A stretch of 64,000 nt of DNA from JABFXX01 sp964419605 (GCA_964419605.1 CAYQQM010000008.1:21329-85328), one strand, 5' to 3'; positions 17,560 to 26,824 are shown, counted from the stretch's first letter. Notes: generated by a model not told the origin, from the letters alone. Program-made: numbers and translations.

Positions 17560-18498
17560 GTCGTACTCGAAGATATTGAACTTCATTCTCTCAACGTACA
17601 GCTCCACGGTAAAGCGCTTGATCTTTTCGGCGTTCGCCTCGCCGTCATCTTGGCCGAACTGCTTGAATCCTATGCCGATTAACTCGATTTCGCCGAGCTC
17701 GTGTTTCATGTCCGGATCGAGAAACACGATGCGACCGGTGCGATGGTCCAGTTCACGGTGGTAACCTTCGACGAACCACTTGTGCGCGGCTTTCGACCAC
17801 TCTTCGAAGTCGGCGTTCGAGATCGAAAGCTTCAAGTCAGGAACGGTAACCTTGGCGGGTGCCTTGATGGGCTCTCGGTGAATGCCGATGTAATTAGGCT
17901 GCACGGCGCATTTCCAAGCAAAAGCGTCGACCGATGCGACTCGGTCGCACGGTAACGGTGGTAGGCCGCTGAGGCTTTGGTCGATCTCCACGCGAAAGTT
18001 CGAGCACAACCATTGTTTTTGTTTCGGCCCGACTATTCCAGACACCGGTTGGCCATCGCCCTTGATCCATCGCACGTATTCAGCATCGAACTCGATGTCG
18101 AAATACGCGGCCTCCCTTGAACTACCATCGAGCTTGGGAATGCCAATGCTGGTGAGGTGCGCGTTGGTGAAGTTGATGCGCGATTGGGCGAACCCATTGA
18201 AGTCGGCCACATTAACGTGCCCATTCCTTGTTTCATATTGTTTGTCGAACGCCAACTGCATCCATTCGTACAGTGATCGTCCCATGCCGATGCCAATAGA
18301 GGCCTTGCCGGGGCCCCACTTCATGTTGGCCATGTGCTTCATCTGAATGTTATCGGGCCCGAGGTCATTGGTCACGATATCGCCCATCATCTGCAGGCCA
18401 CTGAACTTCTTCGTGTAGCCAGCGCTGTTGCCAGCTTTTTTCCCGTCGATCACCAGCTCGAATCGACCCGCGGTGTAGTCCCTATTTCCGATCGCCAT
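17545..18498 (-). CDS. Phage-tail-tube (gp19-like) protein with duplicated domain
   Basis: This 317-aa protein consists of two tail-tube-like halves. Residues ~8-150 follow the T4 gp19 (PF06841) pattern: FELVIDG, FSGLQ, KHMANMKWGPG, SLYEWMQLAF, RNGHVNVADFNG, then FDIEFDAEYVRW. Residues ~165-312 repeat it in diverged form (FRVEIDQ ... DFEEWSKAAHKWFVEG, RTGRIVFLDPDMKHELGEIELIGIGF, FTVELYVERMKF). Tube proteins of phage tails, T6SS-like and extracellular contractile injection systems stack into the inner tube. No sheath, baseplate or ATPase gene is next to it, so it is an isolated component or has been recruited for another role. Start MAIGNRDYTAG is convincing. Confidence 0.75.
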   Translation of the reverse strand: MAIGNRDYTAGRFELVIDGKKAGNSAGYTKKFSGLQMMGDIVTNDLGPDNIQMKHMANMKWGPGKASIGIGMGRSLYEWMQLAFDKQYETRNGHVNVADFNGFAQSRINFTNAHLTSIGIPKLDGSSREAAYFDIEFDAEYVRWIKGDGQPVSGIVGPKQKQWLCSNFRVEIDQSLSGLPPLPCDRVASVDAFAWKCAVQPNYIGIHREPIKAPAKVTVPDLKLSISNADFEEWSKAAHKWFVEGYHRELDHRTGRIVFLDPDMKHELGEIELIGIGFKQFGQDDGEANAEKIKRFTVELYVERMKFNIFEYDSAQR

Positions 18499-18574
18499 AG
18501 CTCAGTGTCTCCAGATTAGTAGGTAGGCCGCTGCCTGCAAGAACATTCGGTTCTTTGCTTTGTACTACGCTTGG

Positions 18575-18595
18575 CCGGGGTGCGATCTACCCCGG
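18575..18595 (-). terminator. GC hairpin downstream of the YXWGXW lipoprotein start region
   Basis: CCGGGGT (18575-18581) and ACCCCGG (18589-18595) form a 7-bp stem with a 7-base loop, in the space between two minus-strand genes. It follows the stop of the proline-rich gene on the minus strand by ~65 bases. No T-run, so termination is uncertain. Confidence 0.35.
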
Positions 18596-18661
18596 GTTTG
18601 CAGCAGACCCTCCTACCCCTAAAATCTGGAGAAGTTTAGCGAATTTGCCCCAGTTCGGAGC

Positions 18662-19843
18662 CTATTGACCGGGTCGCGGCGGCGACGAGGGGCCGGGATG
18701 CGCGGGGCGCGGGTTCTGGCCGGCTCGGGGGCCCGGGCCGACGGGTCGGTAGACCGGACGTTCGGGCGGCGTGGGCTGCGCCGGGCCGCCGGAGGGTGGC
18801 TGCGGCGCCGGCGGCTGCGATACCGGGGGGCCAGGCTGCACTGGGCGCGGAACCGGGCCCACGGGATGCGTCACGGGCGGCTGCATCGGTGGTCGCTCGG
18901 GCCGTGGCACAACCGGATTCGGAGTAGTTGGCGGGGGCCCGACCGGGCGCGGCGACGGCCCCACGGGGTGGGTCACGGGGGGTTGCATCGGGGGGCGGCC
19001 TGGAGGCGCGACCGGAGGTTGTGCTACAGGCGGACGGCCGACCGGCGGCCGTTCTGGACGGAAAATCGGACCGGCTGGTTGATTGCTGATCGGCGGATTC
19101 TCGGGTCTCGGGGGCGGCACCACGACAGGCGGCTGGGCAGGCGGACGCGGCCCCGGTGGTTGCACGACAATTGGAGGCTGAGCTGGACGCGGGCCCGGGG
19201 CGGGAACGACGACCGGCGGACGAGGGCCGGGCGGCTGCGAAACCGGCGGCGGTTGGACCGGCCCGGGACGGAACCCGCCTGGCTGATTCACTACGGGCGG
19301 CCGATCCGATCGCGGGGGAGGCGGTTGCGTCCAGCCGCCGGGTTGGGTCGCCGGAGGAGGAGTGTGCCAGCCTCTCGGAGGCACGACGATGGGGGGCCGA
19401 CCGTCGCGATGATCGCGAACTTGCCAGGTCGATGGGACGCGCGCGGGGGGCGTCCAGTAGCCTGGCGTGTACACGTACGTGCTGCCGCTATAATCGTAAT
19501 ACGGCTGCACGTACACGTAGCCCTCGCGCTGTCGTTCCCAGCGGCCACTGACCCAGACCCATTCGTATCCGTTCCAGTGCCAATAGCCATCGATCCACGA
19601 ATAGCCGTAGCCTGGCGAGACGGTCATGGTCTCGTACAGAGGCTGCGGCGGCATGCTCGACACCTGGTAGGGGGTCGGAGTGGTCACGGTTACACTTGCG
19701 CTCGCCGAGTACCCTGCGCTGGATCCGTATTCGTAGTTGGTGTAACCGCTGTTCACAGGCCGGGCTTCACGAACCACGCATGCCGGCGAAGCGACTCCGA
19801 TGCACGTAGTGGCGATCCATCTCGCAAGGTTGCGAAAACGCAT
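18662..19843 (-). CDS. YXWGXW-repeat-like, proline-rich lipoprotein
   Basis: This 393-aa exported protein has a signal peptide with lipobox-like PAC near residue 22, then a Tyr/Trp-rich domain (SPGYGYSWIDGYWHWNGYEWVW ... VSGRWERQREGYVYVQPYY ... TPGYWTPP) that matches YXWGXW/WXXGXW repeat proteins of the deltaproteobacterial envelope. From residue ~165 it is almost entirely Pro/Gly/Val/Arg repeats of the form RPPVxQPP. Such tails span peptidoglycan or remain unstructured on the cell surface. The GC-rich repeat also opens a long antisense frame, which is an artefact. Confidence 0.8.
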   Translation of the reverse strand: MRFRNLARWIATTCIGVASPACVVREARPVNSGYTNYEYGSSAGYSASASVTVTTPTPYQVSSMPPQPLYETMTVSPGYGYSWIDGYWHWNGYEWVWVSGRWERQREGYVYVQPYYDYSGSTYVYTPGYWTPPARVPSTWQVRDHRDGRPPIVVPPRGWHTPPPATQPGGWTQPPPPRSDRPPVVNQPGGFRPGPVQPPPVSQPPGPRPPVVVPAPGPRPAQPPIVVQPPGPRPPAQPPVVVPPPRPENPPISNQPAGPIFRPERPPVGRPPVAQPPVAPPGRPPMQPPVTHPVGPSPRPVGPPPTTPNPVVPRPERPPMQPPVTHPVGPVPRPVQPGPPVSQPPAPQPPSGGPAQPTPPERPVYRPVGPGPRAGQNPRPAHPGPSSPPRPGQ

Positions 19844-20022
19844 GGCTTGTTCTCCTGAGCAGTTAGACTGAGCGGTTAGGCGATCGATTCAACGGCACAC
19901 CCCCGCGGAACCTGCAACCCAGATACCACCGGGACATTCGATAGATACAAGTGTAGTCACAACTGGATCGTCCTTGCCAGGTCGATGCGCAAAAGTGATA
20001 CCTCACTGCAAGGCGAAGGAAC

Positions 20023-20472
20023 GTGGCACTCGCACTTGGAACACGTTGGTCTACATTGGCCGCAGTTGCGAGCGCGATTGCAGCAATCGCGCTGGCGGCG
20101 GCGGTCGCTGGAGGCAGTTGTCGCGTTGCGCGGCCCGGCCCTGAAGTCGCCGTAGGAAACCTGTTACAGGCTGCCGCAGCTGCGGATCGGGACGCCATTT
20201 ACCAGCTGCTGACACCAGCCACGCAGGCGCGGCTCGCGGCGGAGGCGCAGCGCGCGATCGACCTAAACGGCGGTTCGGTGCGGTACACGGCCAAAGACAT
20301 GATTTCGATCGGTTCGTCCAAAGGAGTGTCGGCACCCTCGGCGGTCACCGTCATTCAACAGCACGGCGACCGCGCGATTGTAGAAATCGTCGTTTCAACC
20401 GGGCGGTCGCGACTCGAGCTTGAGAAATCTGGCGGACAGTGGCGGATCAGCTTTCCGAGCTACGGTCGCTAG
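20023..20472 (+). CDS. Small exported protein of unknown function
   Basis: This 149-aa protein begins with GTG at 20023, six bases after AAGGA, and has a signal anchor (ASAIAAIALAAAVAGGSC) that could be cleaved as a lipoprotein at GGSC. The mature part (VGNLLQAAAAADRDAIYQLLTPATQARL ... KSGGQWRISFPSYGR) resembles NTF2-like/DUF4878-type export domains: a helix, then paired strands ending in W-R-I. It precedes the SPFH pair by 20 bases and may be co-transcribed with it. Confidence 0.65.
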   Translation: MALALGTRWSTLAAVASAIAAIALAAAVAGGSCRVARPGPEVAVGNLLQAAAAADRDAIYQLLTPATQARLAAEAQRAIDLNGGSVRYTAKDMISIGSSKGVSAPSAVTVIQQHGDRAIVEIVVSTGRSRLELEKSGGQWRISFPSYGR

Positions 20473-20492
20473 CCCTATAGCCACGATAAGAA

Positions 20493-21539
20493 GTGTCGTG
20501 CCAGGATGCCGCCATGCTGCTCAACTTGGTTGCGGAGTACCTAAAAAGCGCCAGTGCGGGTACGTGGCTTGGTGGGATGTGCCTCGGCGTTTTGGTGTGG
20601 TTCGTCGTGCGGTATGGCGTAGGCGGCCTTTACACCGTCGACCAAAATGAACGCGCCGTACTCACGAGTTTTGGGCGTGCGCATCGCTTAACGGGAGCAA
20701 CGACCGCGATGACCGCTGCGGGCAATGCGATGAGCGATTCCGAAAAGCAGCGGTACATTTGGCCGCAGGTTGACGTTATCGGGCCGGGAGGACCGTATTT
20801 CCGCTGGCCATGGCAACAAGTTCACAAAGTGTCGATTGCAACCCGGACGGTCAATATGGCGTGGGATCCTGACTCGCCTACCGCCAACAATGGCGGGACG
20901 CAAATCGAGGCGGTCACTAAGGATCAGCTCAACGTTGGACTCACCGGCCAGGTGCGGTTCCGGGTATCCGAGCAGAATCTGTATGCGTACCTATTCGGGG
21001 TGAAGTACCCGCCATCGCACGTCATGGGATTCTTCATCTCGATCTTGCGCGAGCGCATCGCGAAGTTTCAAGCGCCCAAACCGACCGAAATCAACACCTC
21101 AGAACCTGTCGATGCCGGCATCGCCGTATCGATCAACGAGCTGCGCAAGAACCTTCGTAGTCTCAATGACCTAATGGATGCGGAATGTGCCGCCTCGGTG
21201 GCGCGTTACGGCGTGCACTTTGATGCTTCGTTGATCACAGAAATCGACCCACCGCCAGAAGTCGAATCGGCGCTTGCCGCGATCAATACGGCACACAACC
21301 AGGTCTCCTCGGACATTAGCCTCGCTCAAGCCGGCGCCGATCAGCGGATTGTGCAGAGCAAGCGAGCGGTGGAAATCGAAACGCTGCGGGCGCAGGCGGA
21401 AGTGGAACCGCTGCGCGCATTGGCAGCTCAGTTGGAAGCGCTCGATGCCCATGGGCCGGGGGCCCTGACGGCGTATGTGCGCAATATGAAATTGGGACTC
21501 TACGCGAAGGCGGAACGGGTCTTCATGGAGAACACCTAA
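20493..21539 (+). CDS. SPFH-domain membrane protein (HflK-like)
   Basis: This 348-aa protein has one N-terminal transmembrane helix (MCLGVLVWFVVRYGVGGLYTV) followed by an SPFH domain opening with VDQNERAVLTSFGRAHR, the typical HflK entry, then LNVGLTGQVRFRV and a long Ala/Glu coiled coil (ADQRIVQSKRAVEIETLRAQAEVE). SPFH proteins form large membrane cages that regulate proteases or lipid domains. It overlaps the next SPFH gene by one base (TAATG), so the two form a hetero-oligomeric pair like HflKC, though hflX/hfq neighbours are missing. GTG 20493 or ATG 20514 may be the start. Confidence 0.85.
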   Translation: MSCQDAAMLLNLVAEYLKSASAGTWLGGMCLGVLVWFVVRYGVGGLYTVDQNERAVLTSFGRAHRLTGATTAMTAAGNAMSDSEKQRYIWPQVDVIGPGGPYFRWPWQQVHKVSIATRTVNMAWDPDSPTANNGGTQIEAVTKDQLNVGLTGQVRFRVSEQNLYAYLFGVKYPPSHVMGFFISILRERIAKFQAPKPTEINTSEPVDAGIAVSINELRKNLRSLNDLMDAECAASVARYGVHFDASLITEIDPPPEVESALAAINTAHNQVSSDISLAQAGADQRIVQSKRAVEIETLRAQAEVEPLRALAAQLEALDAHGPGALTAYVRNMKLGLYAKAERVFMENT

Positions 21540-22474
21540 TGTCGACGCACCTGATCGTCATTGCGTGTGTGAGCTTTGGCTTCCTATGGGTCGCGATGCC
21601 CTTGGCGTTGTGGATCCTGCGCAGCTTCGGATTCTACATCATCGTTGCCGAGCGACAGGCTCACGTCTACACCTTGTTCGGCAAAGTCGTCGCGGTGTTC
21701 GACCAACCGGGATTGTACTCGATGTGGCCGCGCATCGGCGTTCGGTCGCTCATCGTACCGCTGTTGGGAAAACGCTACGTGGTAGACCTTCGGATCGCGC
21801 AAACGTATTTGCGGTCTCAACCGGTGAATTCCGAAGAAGGAGCGCCGATGGGGATCGGTGTTTGGTACGAAACCTACATTTCAAATCCGATCGACTACCT
21901 ATTCAAGAACCAAGATCCGGAGGGGTCGATGCGCGCGAACGTGTCCAACGCGACCGTGCGTGGGCTCTCCAATATGAAGTTGAGTCGCCTACTCGAAGAT
22001 CGCCACGATTTGTCCAAGGCAGTGCGCGACGAAGTCTCGGACCAATCCACTGCCTGGGGATTCAAGCTCGGCTCGGTATACATTCGCAAAGTGCATTTTC
22101 GCGACGGGGCGATGATTCGGCAGATCGAGCAAAAAGTGACAAATCAGCTCCGGCAAGTCACTTCTGCAATCAAACAAGATGGCGCAAATCAGGTCAGCGT
22201 TATCACGTCGGGAGCTGAGCGTACCGCGGCGATCGAGTTCGCGCGCGCAGCCGCGATTCGACCGGAGATCGTCGGCAACGCACTCCAGCAAATTGGGACG
22301 CGGCCCAAAATCGCGAATGCGCTCTTTGAAGTATTGGAGGTGCAGCGGCTGCTCGACAGCCGGGCTCGCCTAACGCTGCTGCCTCCGCATTCGGCGCAGA
22401 GCTTATTCGGCGCGCAACTCGCTGCACAATCGCCGCTGCCTGATCACAGGGACTCGCACTCAAACGCAGAGTAG
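21539..22474 (+). CDS. SPFH-domain membrane protein (HflC-like partner)
   Basis: This 311-aa protein has an N-terminal helix (VSFGFLWVAMPLALWILRSFGFYI) and an SPFH domain (IVAERQAHVYTLFGKVVAVFDQPGLYSMWP), then a helical part with LEDRHDLSKAVRDEVSDQSTAWGFKLGSVYIRKVHF, which matches the HflC/prohibitin pattern. Its start overlaps the HflK-like stop by one base, so equal expression is likely. The C-terminus is short and lacks the long coiled coil of HflC. Probably forms a ring with its partner at the inner membrane. Confidence 0.85.
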   Translation: MSTHLIVIACVSFGFLWVAMPLALWILRSFGFYIIVAERQAHVYTLFGKVVAVFDQPGLYSMWPRIGVRSLIVPLLGKRYVVDLRIAQTYLRSQPVNSEEGAPMGIGVWYETYISNPIDYLFKNQDPEGSMRANVSNATVRGLSNMKLSRLLEDRHDLSKAVRDEVSDQSTAWGFKLGSVYIRKVHFRDGAMIRQIEQKVTNQLRQVTSAIKQDGANQVSVITSGAERTAAIEFARAAAIRPEIVGNALQQIGTRPKIANALFEVLEVQRLLDSRARLTLLPPHSAQSLFGAQLAAQSPLPDHRDSHSNAE

Positions 22475-22550
22475 CCACCCAGCCAACCCGGAGAATCGCT
22501 GCACCCGTGTCGTTTTTGGACCGGTTGAGCGACCGCACATCGCGGATCGG

Positions 22551-23996
22551 TTAGGCGCCTACGGTAAAGACAGCGCCTTCTTGGTAGCCAATCGATACTG
22601 GTAGCGCGAACGTCTGCAGGTTTCCTGAGGCAGCCTCCGTGTAGCCGCCCGCTGTGCATCGCACTGCGAGGTAATAGGTGTGCCCAGCCTGAAGCACTCC
22701 TGGCGGTAGGGGCAAGTGCGGGTCAACGCCCGTGGTCGAGGCGACCACAGTGCGAGTGATTTGAGACTCAACCACAGCAATCTCGACGACGGTCACCTCG
22801 TACACCGAGTTGTCCGTGCGATCCGCTTTGACGTCGACATACACCGGCCCGTTCACGTTCAACGGAACCGTCATTCCATCTGCGTTTAGCGGGATATCGT
22901 TGATGGTAGTCATGGTCGGCAATCCCGCTGCCATGTTCAGGGCCGGGCTTGGGTTCGCCTCGGAGAGCGCCTGCAAAAACGAAGTTAGAACTGCGGTCGT
23001 GCCGCCGATGTTGAATGATCGCTGCGCTGTGGCGATGTGGCTAGCAACAGGATGCCATTGCGCCGAAAACGGGTTGGCATAGGGGGCGTTAATCGTGGTG
23101 GGATCTGCGGGAGCGATGTCGCCATTCGCAAGTGAAAAGCCAACTGGCATTCCAAGGGCGTACCCGGGCGAAGCCTCAACTCGGTAGGTTTGGGTGACCG
23201 CAGACGTGATGGTCGGCTTTTGGGCCGCGAAGCGATTTGCAACCGAAGCGGAGCTTACTGTTGCACTGAACGTTTGGTTCGGCGTCACCGGCGCCAACGT
23301 GCCCTGCAGCGGAATGGTTGCGCTGGTTTGTTCGATCCCTGTTACGACAAGCTGCCCGGTTAGCGTTCCAGAGTCGCGGCGCAATAGTGCAATGACGTCT
23401 TGGGGCGCGATCTGTCCAACCGATCCACCCGTATACGATTGAAACGCTGTGTACGGGACGCTCAGGCTCAGGGTGTTGGTTCCTGGCGGGGGTTGCGGAA
23501 TGGAATAGTACACCCACGCGCCGACCACCTCGACCGAGAAGCTTTCGGTCGCCTTTGACGGGGTTGGGAGCGTTACGACGACCGCAACGTCGGCTGGTGA
23601 GGGGGCCGGCTTGGGATTCGGATGTTCATAGATGTTAACGCTAGCTCGCAAGTCGGGGCGCGAAAACCCTGGGAACGACAGGAGGCGAGGGGCGGGAACG
23701 TCTGGGTAACTGTAAATTACACCCTCCACTTTGCCCACCGGAGCCAGCCATCTGCCCGGTTCAGCCGGTCCAGAAGCGATCTTCCGCACTCCGCTTGGAT
23801 CCGCAGAGTCGGCAACCAAGAAGGCCGGCAGATTTGTGCCGACGTCGAGGGGATTGAATTCCACCGAGGCGCCAACGGACACGCGTTGAAGGCGAACCGC
23901 AATAGATCCGCCGCCGCCGGACGAGGTTTCCTCAATTCCGAACAACTGTGCGCAACCCGAAAAGGCAAAGGCAATCGCAATAGCTCTCAGCTGCAT
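22551..23996 (-). CDS. Large lipoprotein of unknown function
   Basis: This 481-aa exported protein begins with a signal peptide and lipobox (FSGC, Cys15) followed by AQLFGIEETSSGGGG. This QLFGIEE leader recurs in myxobacterial lipoproteins, often in multigene families. The rest is beta-rich with many Pro/Thr/Val, and no enzyme motif is seen; segments such as VDVKADRTDNSVYEVTVVEIAVV and AGHTYYLAVRC look like immunoglobulin- or fibronectin-like strands. Probably a surface or periplasmic structural lipoprotein. It stands convergent to the SPFH operon. Confidence 0.72.
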   Translation of the reverse strand: MQLRAIAIAFAFSGCAQLFGIEETSSGGGGSIAVRLQRVSVGASVEFNPLDVGTNLPAFLVADSADPSGVRKIASGPAEPGRWLAPVGKVEGVIYSYPDVPAPRLLSFPGFSRPDLRASVNIYEHPNPKPAPSPADVAVVVTLPTPSKATESFSVEVVGAWVYYSIPQPPPGTNTLSLSVPYTAFQSYTGGSVGQIAPQDVIALLRRDSGTLTGQLVVTGIEQTSATIPLQGTLAPVTPNQTFSATVSSASVANRFAAQKPTITSAVTQTYRVEASPGYALGMPVGFSLANGDIAPADPTTINAPYANPFSAQWHPVASHIATAQRSFNIGGTTAVLTSFLQALSEANPSPALNMAAGLPTMTTINDIPLNADGMTVPLNVNGPVYVDVKADRTDNSVYEVTVVEIAVVESQITRTVVASTTGVDPHLPLPPGVLQAGHTYYLAVRCTAGGYTEAASGNLQTFALPVSIGYQEGAVFTVGA

Positions 23997-24186
23997 ACAG
24001 CCGCAGCACTATACCTCAGGAGGCCGCTTAGATCGACGGATCGTTTCAAAGAGGCTTTCCACCCCGCTGGGCCGGGAAAGTCGGTCCGTTGGGCCGCCCC
24101 CACGCGGTGGGGCGCGCGGCAGGTCGGGAGCACGATCGATCCCTTGGCGCGGCGCGATGCAGGCGATTATACCCAGGTTTCGGGCC

Positions 24187-24819
24187 TCAGCCGCCTGGTT
24201 TTGTGCCGGGGCCTAAGACCGAGCCAGCCCACCCGTCTGTCAGTACGTCGAGCTCGGCGAGGCGTTGGTCGCGTCGGGTCATCCAGCGCGGAGCGTCGCT
24301 ACCCGCGTGTCTGGCAGCTTCGTCAGCAACCAGCCAACGAAAGTACGCGCGGATCGCAACCGCAGCAACGCGTCGCCGCTCTCGACGGCGATCTACCTCG
24401 ATCGTGGCGATCCGCATTTCATTTGGGTCGAATAGAAGTCGATCGATGTGCCAAGTCGCGCGTACGTCCCATCCCTCGCGATATCCAGGGATCGGATCTT
24501 CGACCGCTCGCCACGATTGGCCTTGACCGACGTGGATAGATAGCTGGGGTACCAGCCCGACGAGCCGAGACCGAACTCTCCACCCGGTCATCGGCTGGTC
24601 GCCGAGCCCCGCTGCTCGATAGGCCGCTGCGACGATTTCGCGCACCGGAATCCGCGGCGTTACGCGCTCGGCAATCTCGGGATCGCCGTTGCGATCCCCT
24701 CCTGACGCGTACATTCCGTCATCTCGAGCCTCTGAAAACTCGTCTTCGGTCCACTGTTCACGGGGGGCCGCTGAAACCCGCGCGACGATCCCAGCCAGCA
24801 ACGCTGCGATCGCAAGCAT
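24187..24819 (-). CDS. Hypothetical exported protein
   Basis: A 210-aa frame starting MLAIAALLAGIVARVSA, an uncleaved or cleavable signal. The remainder (EQWTEDEFSEARDDG, IPVREIVAAAYRAAGL, WRAVEDPIPGYREGWDVRATWHIDRLLFDPNEMRI) is soluble and looks coding. The same frame stays open for a further 640 codons upstream, but that part is antisense to nrdJ and is not a gene; the ATG at 24819 just upstream of the nrdJ start is the sensible one. Two divergent genes share the ~15-60 base gap here. Confidence 0.6.
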   Translation of the reverse strand: MLAIAALLAGIVARVSAAPREQWTEDEFSEARDDGMYASGGDRNGDPEIAERVTPRIPVREIVAAAYRAAGLGDQPMTGWRVRSRLVGLVPQLSIHVGQGQSWRAVEDPIPGYREGWDVRATWHIDRLLFDPNEMRIATIEVDRRRERRRVAAVAIRAYFRWLVADEAARHAGSDAPRWMTRRDQRLAELDVLTDGWAGSVLGPGTKPGG

Positions 24820-24831
24820 CACGAAACCCGC

Positions 24832-26703
24832 ATGTGTCGGCCTCCCGTTGCGCGCCTGCGCCTCGGGCCGTACGGTTCGATTGTGACTGCCCAGCTGACC
24901 CACAACGGGCTCGCCGTGCTTCGCGCGCGCTATCTCGAGCGGCGAGCGGGCGATGTCGTAGAAACACCTGAGCAGTTGTTTCAAAGGGTCGCGCAACACA
25001 TCGCTAAAGTGGAGGCGAATTACGGGGCAACTGCCGCTGAGGTTGGACAAATCGCGGCCCGGTTTGAGGCCCTTTTGTCGTCGCTCGAGTTCTTGCCGAA
25101 TTCGCCAACGTTGATGAATGCCGGAAGACCACTCGGTCAACTCGCGGCGTGCTTTGTGGTTCCGGTTGAGGATTCGACCACAGCTGTGTTCGAGGCGGTG
25201 CGGTGGGCCGCCGAGATCCAAAAGACGGGCGGAGGGACAGGATTTTCGTTTTCCCGGCTTCGTCCGGCCGGAGACATTGTGCAATCCACTGGAGGCACTG
25301 CTTCCGGGCCGGTATCCCTGATGCAGGTTTTCGACGTGGCTACCGCTGCGATCAAACAAGGCGGCACTCGCCGTGGGGCCAACATGGGCATGTTGCGGGT
25401 TGACCATCCGGACATCCTCGAATTCATCGCGATCAAGCTGGATCCAATGCGGATGACAAACTTCAACCTTTCGGTTGCAGCTACCGACGCATTCATGGCT
25501 GCGGTTGCCGAGGGTCGCCGTTATGATCTGATAAATCCCCGCACAGCGCAGGTAACGTCGTCCCTCGATGCGCGTCGGGTGCTCGATGCGATCGCCAACG
25601 CAGCATGGGCGGTTGGCGACCCGGGCGTCGTTTTCATCGATCGCGTCAACCGGCTTCAACCGACTCCCGCAGCGGGGGCTATCGAAGCTACCAACCCCTG
25701 CGGCGAGCAGCCGCTGCTGCCATTCGAGTCGTGCACGCTCGGTTCGATGAACCTGGGGCGCCTGGTCGGTGTCGACGGGATCGACTGGGTCAGATTTCGA
25801 GCCACGATTCACGACTGCGTGCGATTTCTCGACGATGTAATAGACGCAAATCGCTACCCCTTGCCCGAGATCGAACGCGCCACCAAAGCGACGCGCAAGA
25901 TCGGCCTCGGCATCATGGGGTGGGCCGACGCGTTGGTCGCTCTCGACATCGCCTACGACAGTGAAGAGGCGATCGAATTGGCTCTTCAGGTCGCAAAATT
26001 CCTCGAGGACGAGTCGCTCGCTGCATCTGCTGCACTCGCCGACGTGCGAGGGCCATTTCCAGCGTGGTCGGGATCGCGATGGGACCGTGCTGGATATCGG
26101 CCCTTGCGCAATGCCACCACAACGACGATCGCTCCTACAGGTACCATCAGCATCATTGCCGGCTGTTCTAGCGGGATCGAGCCGCTGTATGCGCTCGCGT
26201 ATCGGCGCCGTGTTCTCGATGGAGCCGACTTCACCGAGGTGAATCCAGCGTTTCAGCGTCTTGCGGCAGAGCGGGGTATCGCCTCTCCTGCAGTGTTCGA
26301 GAGCATTGTCCAGTCCGGTAACGTCCGCGGCAACCCGGCCGTACCGCTGGATCTGCAGAAGCGGTTCCCCACTGCACACGATGTCCCCGTGGAGGTCCAC
26401 GTGAGGATGCAGGCAGCGTTTCAGCGCTACGTTCACGCCGCCGTTTCCAAAACGATCAATCTGCCAAACAGCGCAACAGCTGGCGACGTGAAAGCTGCGT
26501 ATCAACTCGCGTACCAGCTCGGCTGTAAAGGCATTACAGTGTACCGCGATGGTAGCCGCACCGGTCAGGTGCTGACATCGGGCACGCGCTCCGCTGATAT
26601 CAACGTCGACGTCTCTCGAGCATGCCCCGAGTGCGGGACTAGCATGGCCGTTCAGGCACGCTGCCAGCTGTGTCGACATTGTGGGTGGTCGGTCTGCGTT
26701 TGA
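24832..26703 (+). CDS. nrdJ: Adenosylcobalamin-dependent (class II) ribonucleotide reductase
   Basis: This 623-aa enzyme reduces ribonucleotides to deoxyribonucleotides using coenzyme B12. It shows EFLPNSPTLMNAGRPLGQL, GGGTGFSFSRLRP, NPCGEQPLLPFESCTLGSMNL (radical-site region) and APTGTISIIAGCSSGIEP, the standard NrdJ blocks. The C-terminus has a zinc-ribbon CPECG ... CQLCRHCGW, as in the TIGR02504 type. The first 17 residues before VTAQLTHNGL may not belong; GTG 24883 is an alternative start. The gene stands alone, and no cobalamin riboswitch is visible upstream. Confidence 0.93.
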   Translation: MCRPPVARLRLGPYGSIVTAQLTHNGLAVLRARYLERRAGDVVETPEQLFQRVAQHIAKVEANYGATAAEVGQIAARFEALLSSLEFLPNSPTLMNAGRPLGQLAACFVVPVEDSTTAVFEAVRWAAEIQKTGGGTGFSFSRLRPAGDIVQSTGGTASGPVSLMQVFDVATAAIKQGGTRRGANMGMLRVDHPDILEFIAIKLDPMRMTNFNLSVAATDAFMAAVAEGRRYDLINPRTAQVTSSLDARRVLDAIANAAWAVGDPGVVFIDRVNRLQPTPAAGAIEATNPCGEQPLLPFESCTLGSMNLGRLVGVDGIDWVRFRATIHDCVRFLDDVIDANRYPLPEIERATKATRKIGLGIMGWADALVALDIAYDSEEAIELALQVAKFLEDESLAASAALADVRGPFPAWSGSRWDRAGYRPLRNATTTTIAPTGTISIIAGCSSGIEPLYALAYRRRVLDGADFTEVNPAFQRLAAERGIASPAVFESIVQSGNVRGNPAVPLDLQKRFPTAHDVPVEVHVRMQAAFQRYVHAAVSKTINLPNSATAGDVKAAYQLAYQLGCKGITVYRDGSRTGQVLTSGTRSADINVDVSRACPECGTSMAVQARCQLCRHCGWSVCV

Positions 26704-26777
26704 CATCGCAGCCGGACCAAGCAAACACAGCGCCAACTTTCGTCGACACAATTTTCAGGGGTTAGCGCCAGTTTTTT

Positions 26778-26824
26778 GTCCGAGCCGGCCGAGCGCCGGC
26801 CAAATTGGCCGGGCTCCGTCGGAC
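26778..26824. terminator. Dyad between convergent genes, probable bidirectional terminator
   Basis: CCGGCC (26796-26801) and GGCCGG (26807-26812) flank AAATT, inside an outer GTCCGA/TCGGAC pair (26778-26783, 26819-26824). A T-run (TTTTTT, 26772-26777) lies on the left side, useful for the minus-strand transcript read as A, and the dyad separates nrdJ from the convergent gene at 26938. Confidence 0.45.

Noticed and set aside
18665..19858. A 397-codon plus-strand frame opposite the proline-rich lipoprotein
   Set aside because: It is the mirror of the Pro/Gly repeat in high-GC DNA, rich in Arg and Trp with no domain; the minus-strand gene has a signal peptide and YXWGXW motifs.
24820..24831. 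Cobalamin riboswitch for nrdJ
   Set aside because: The space upstream of nrdJ is too short and no B12-box-like sequence is visible.
24187..26751. An 854-codon open frame on the minus strand
   Set aside because: Two thirds lie exactly antisense to nrdJ, whose motifs are unmistakable. Only the 3' 210 codons outside nrdJ were kept as a gene.
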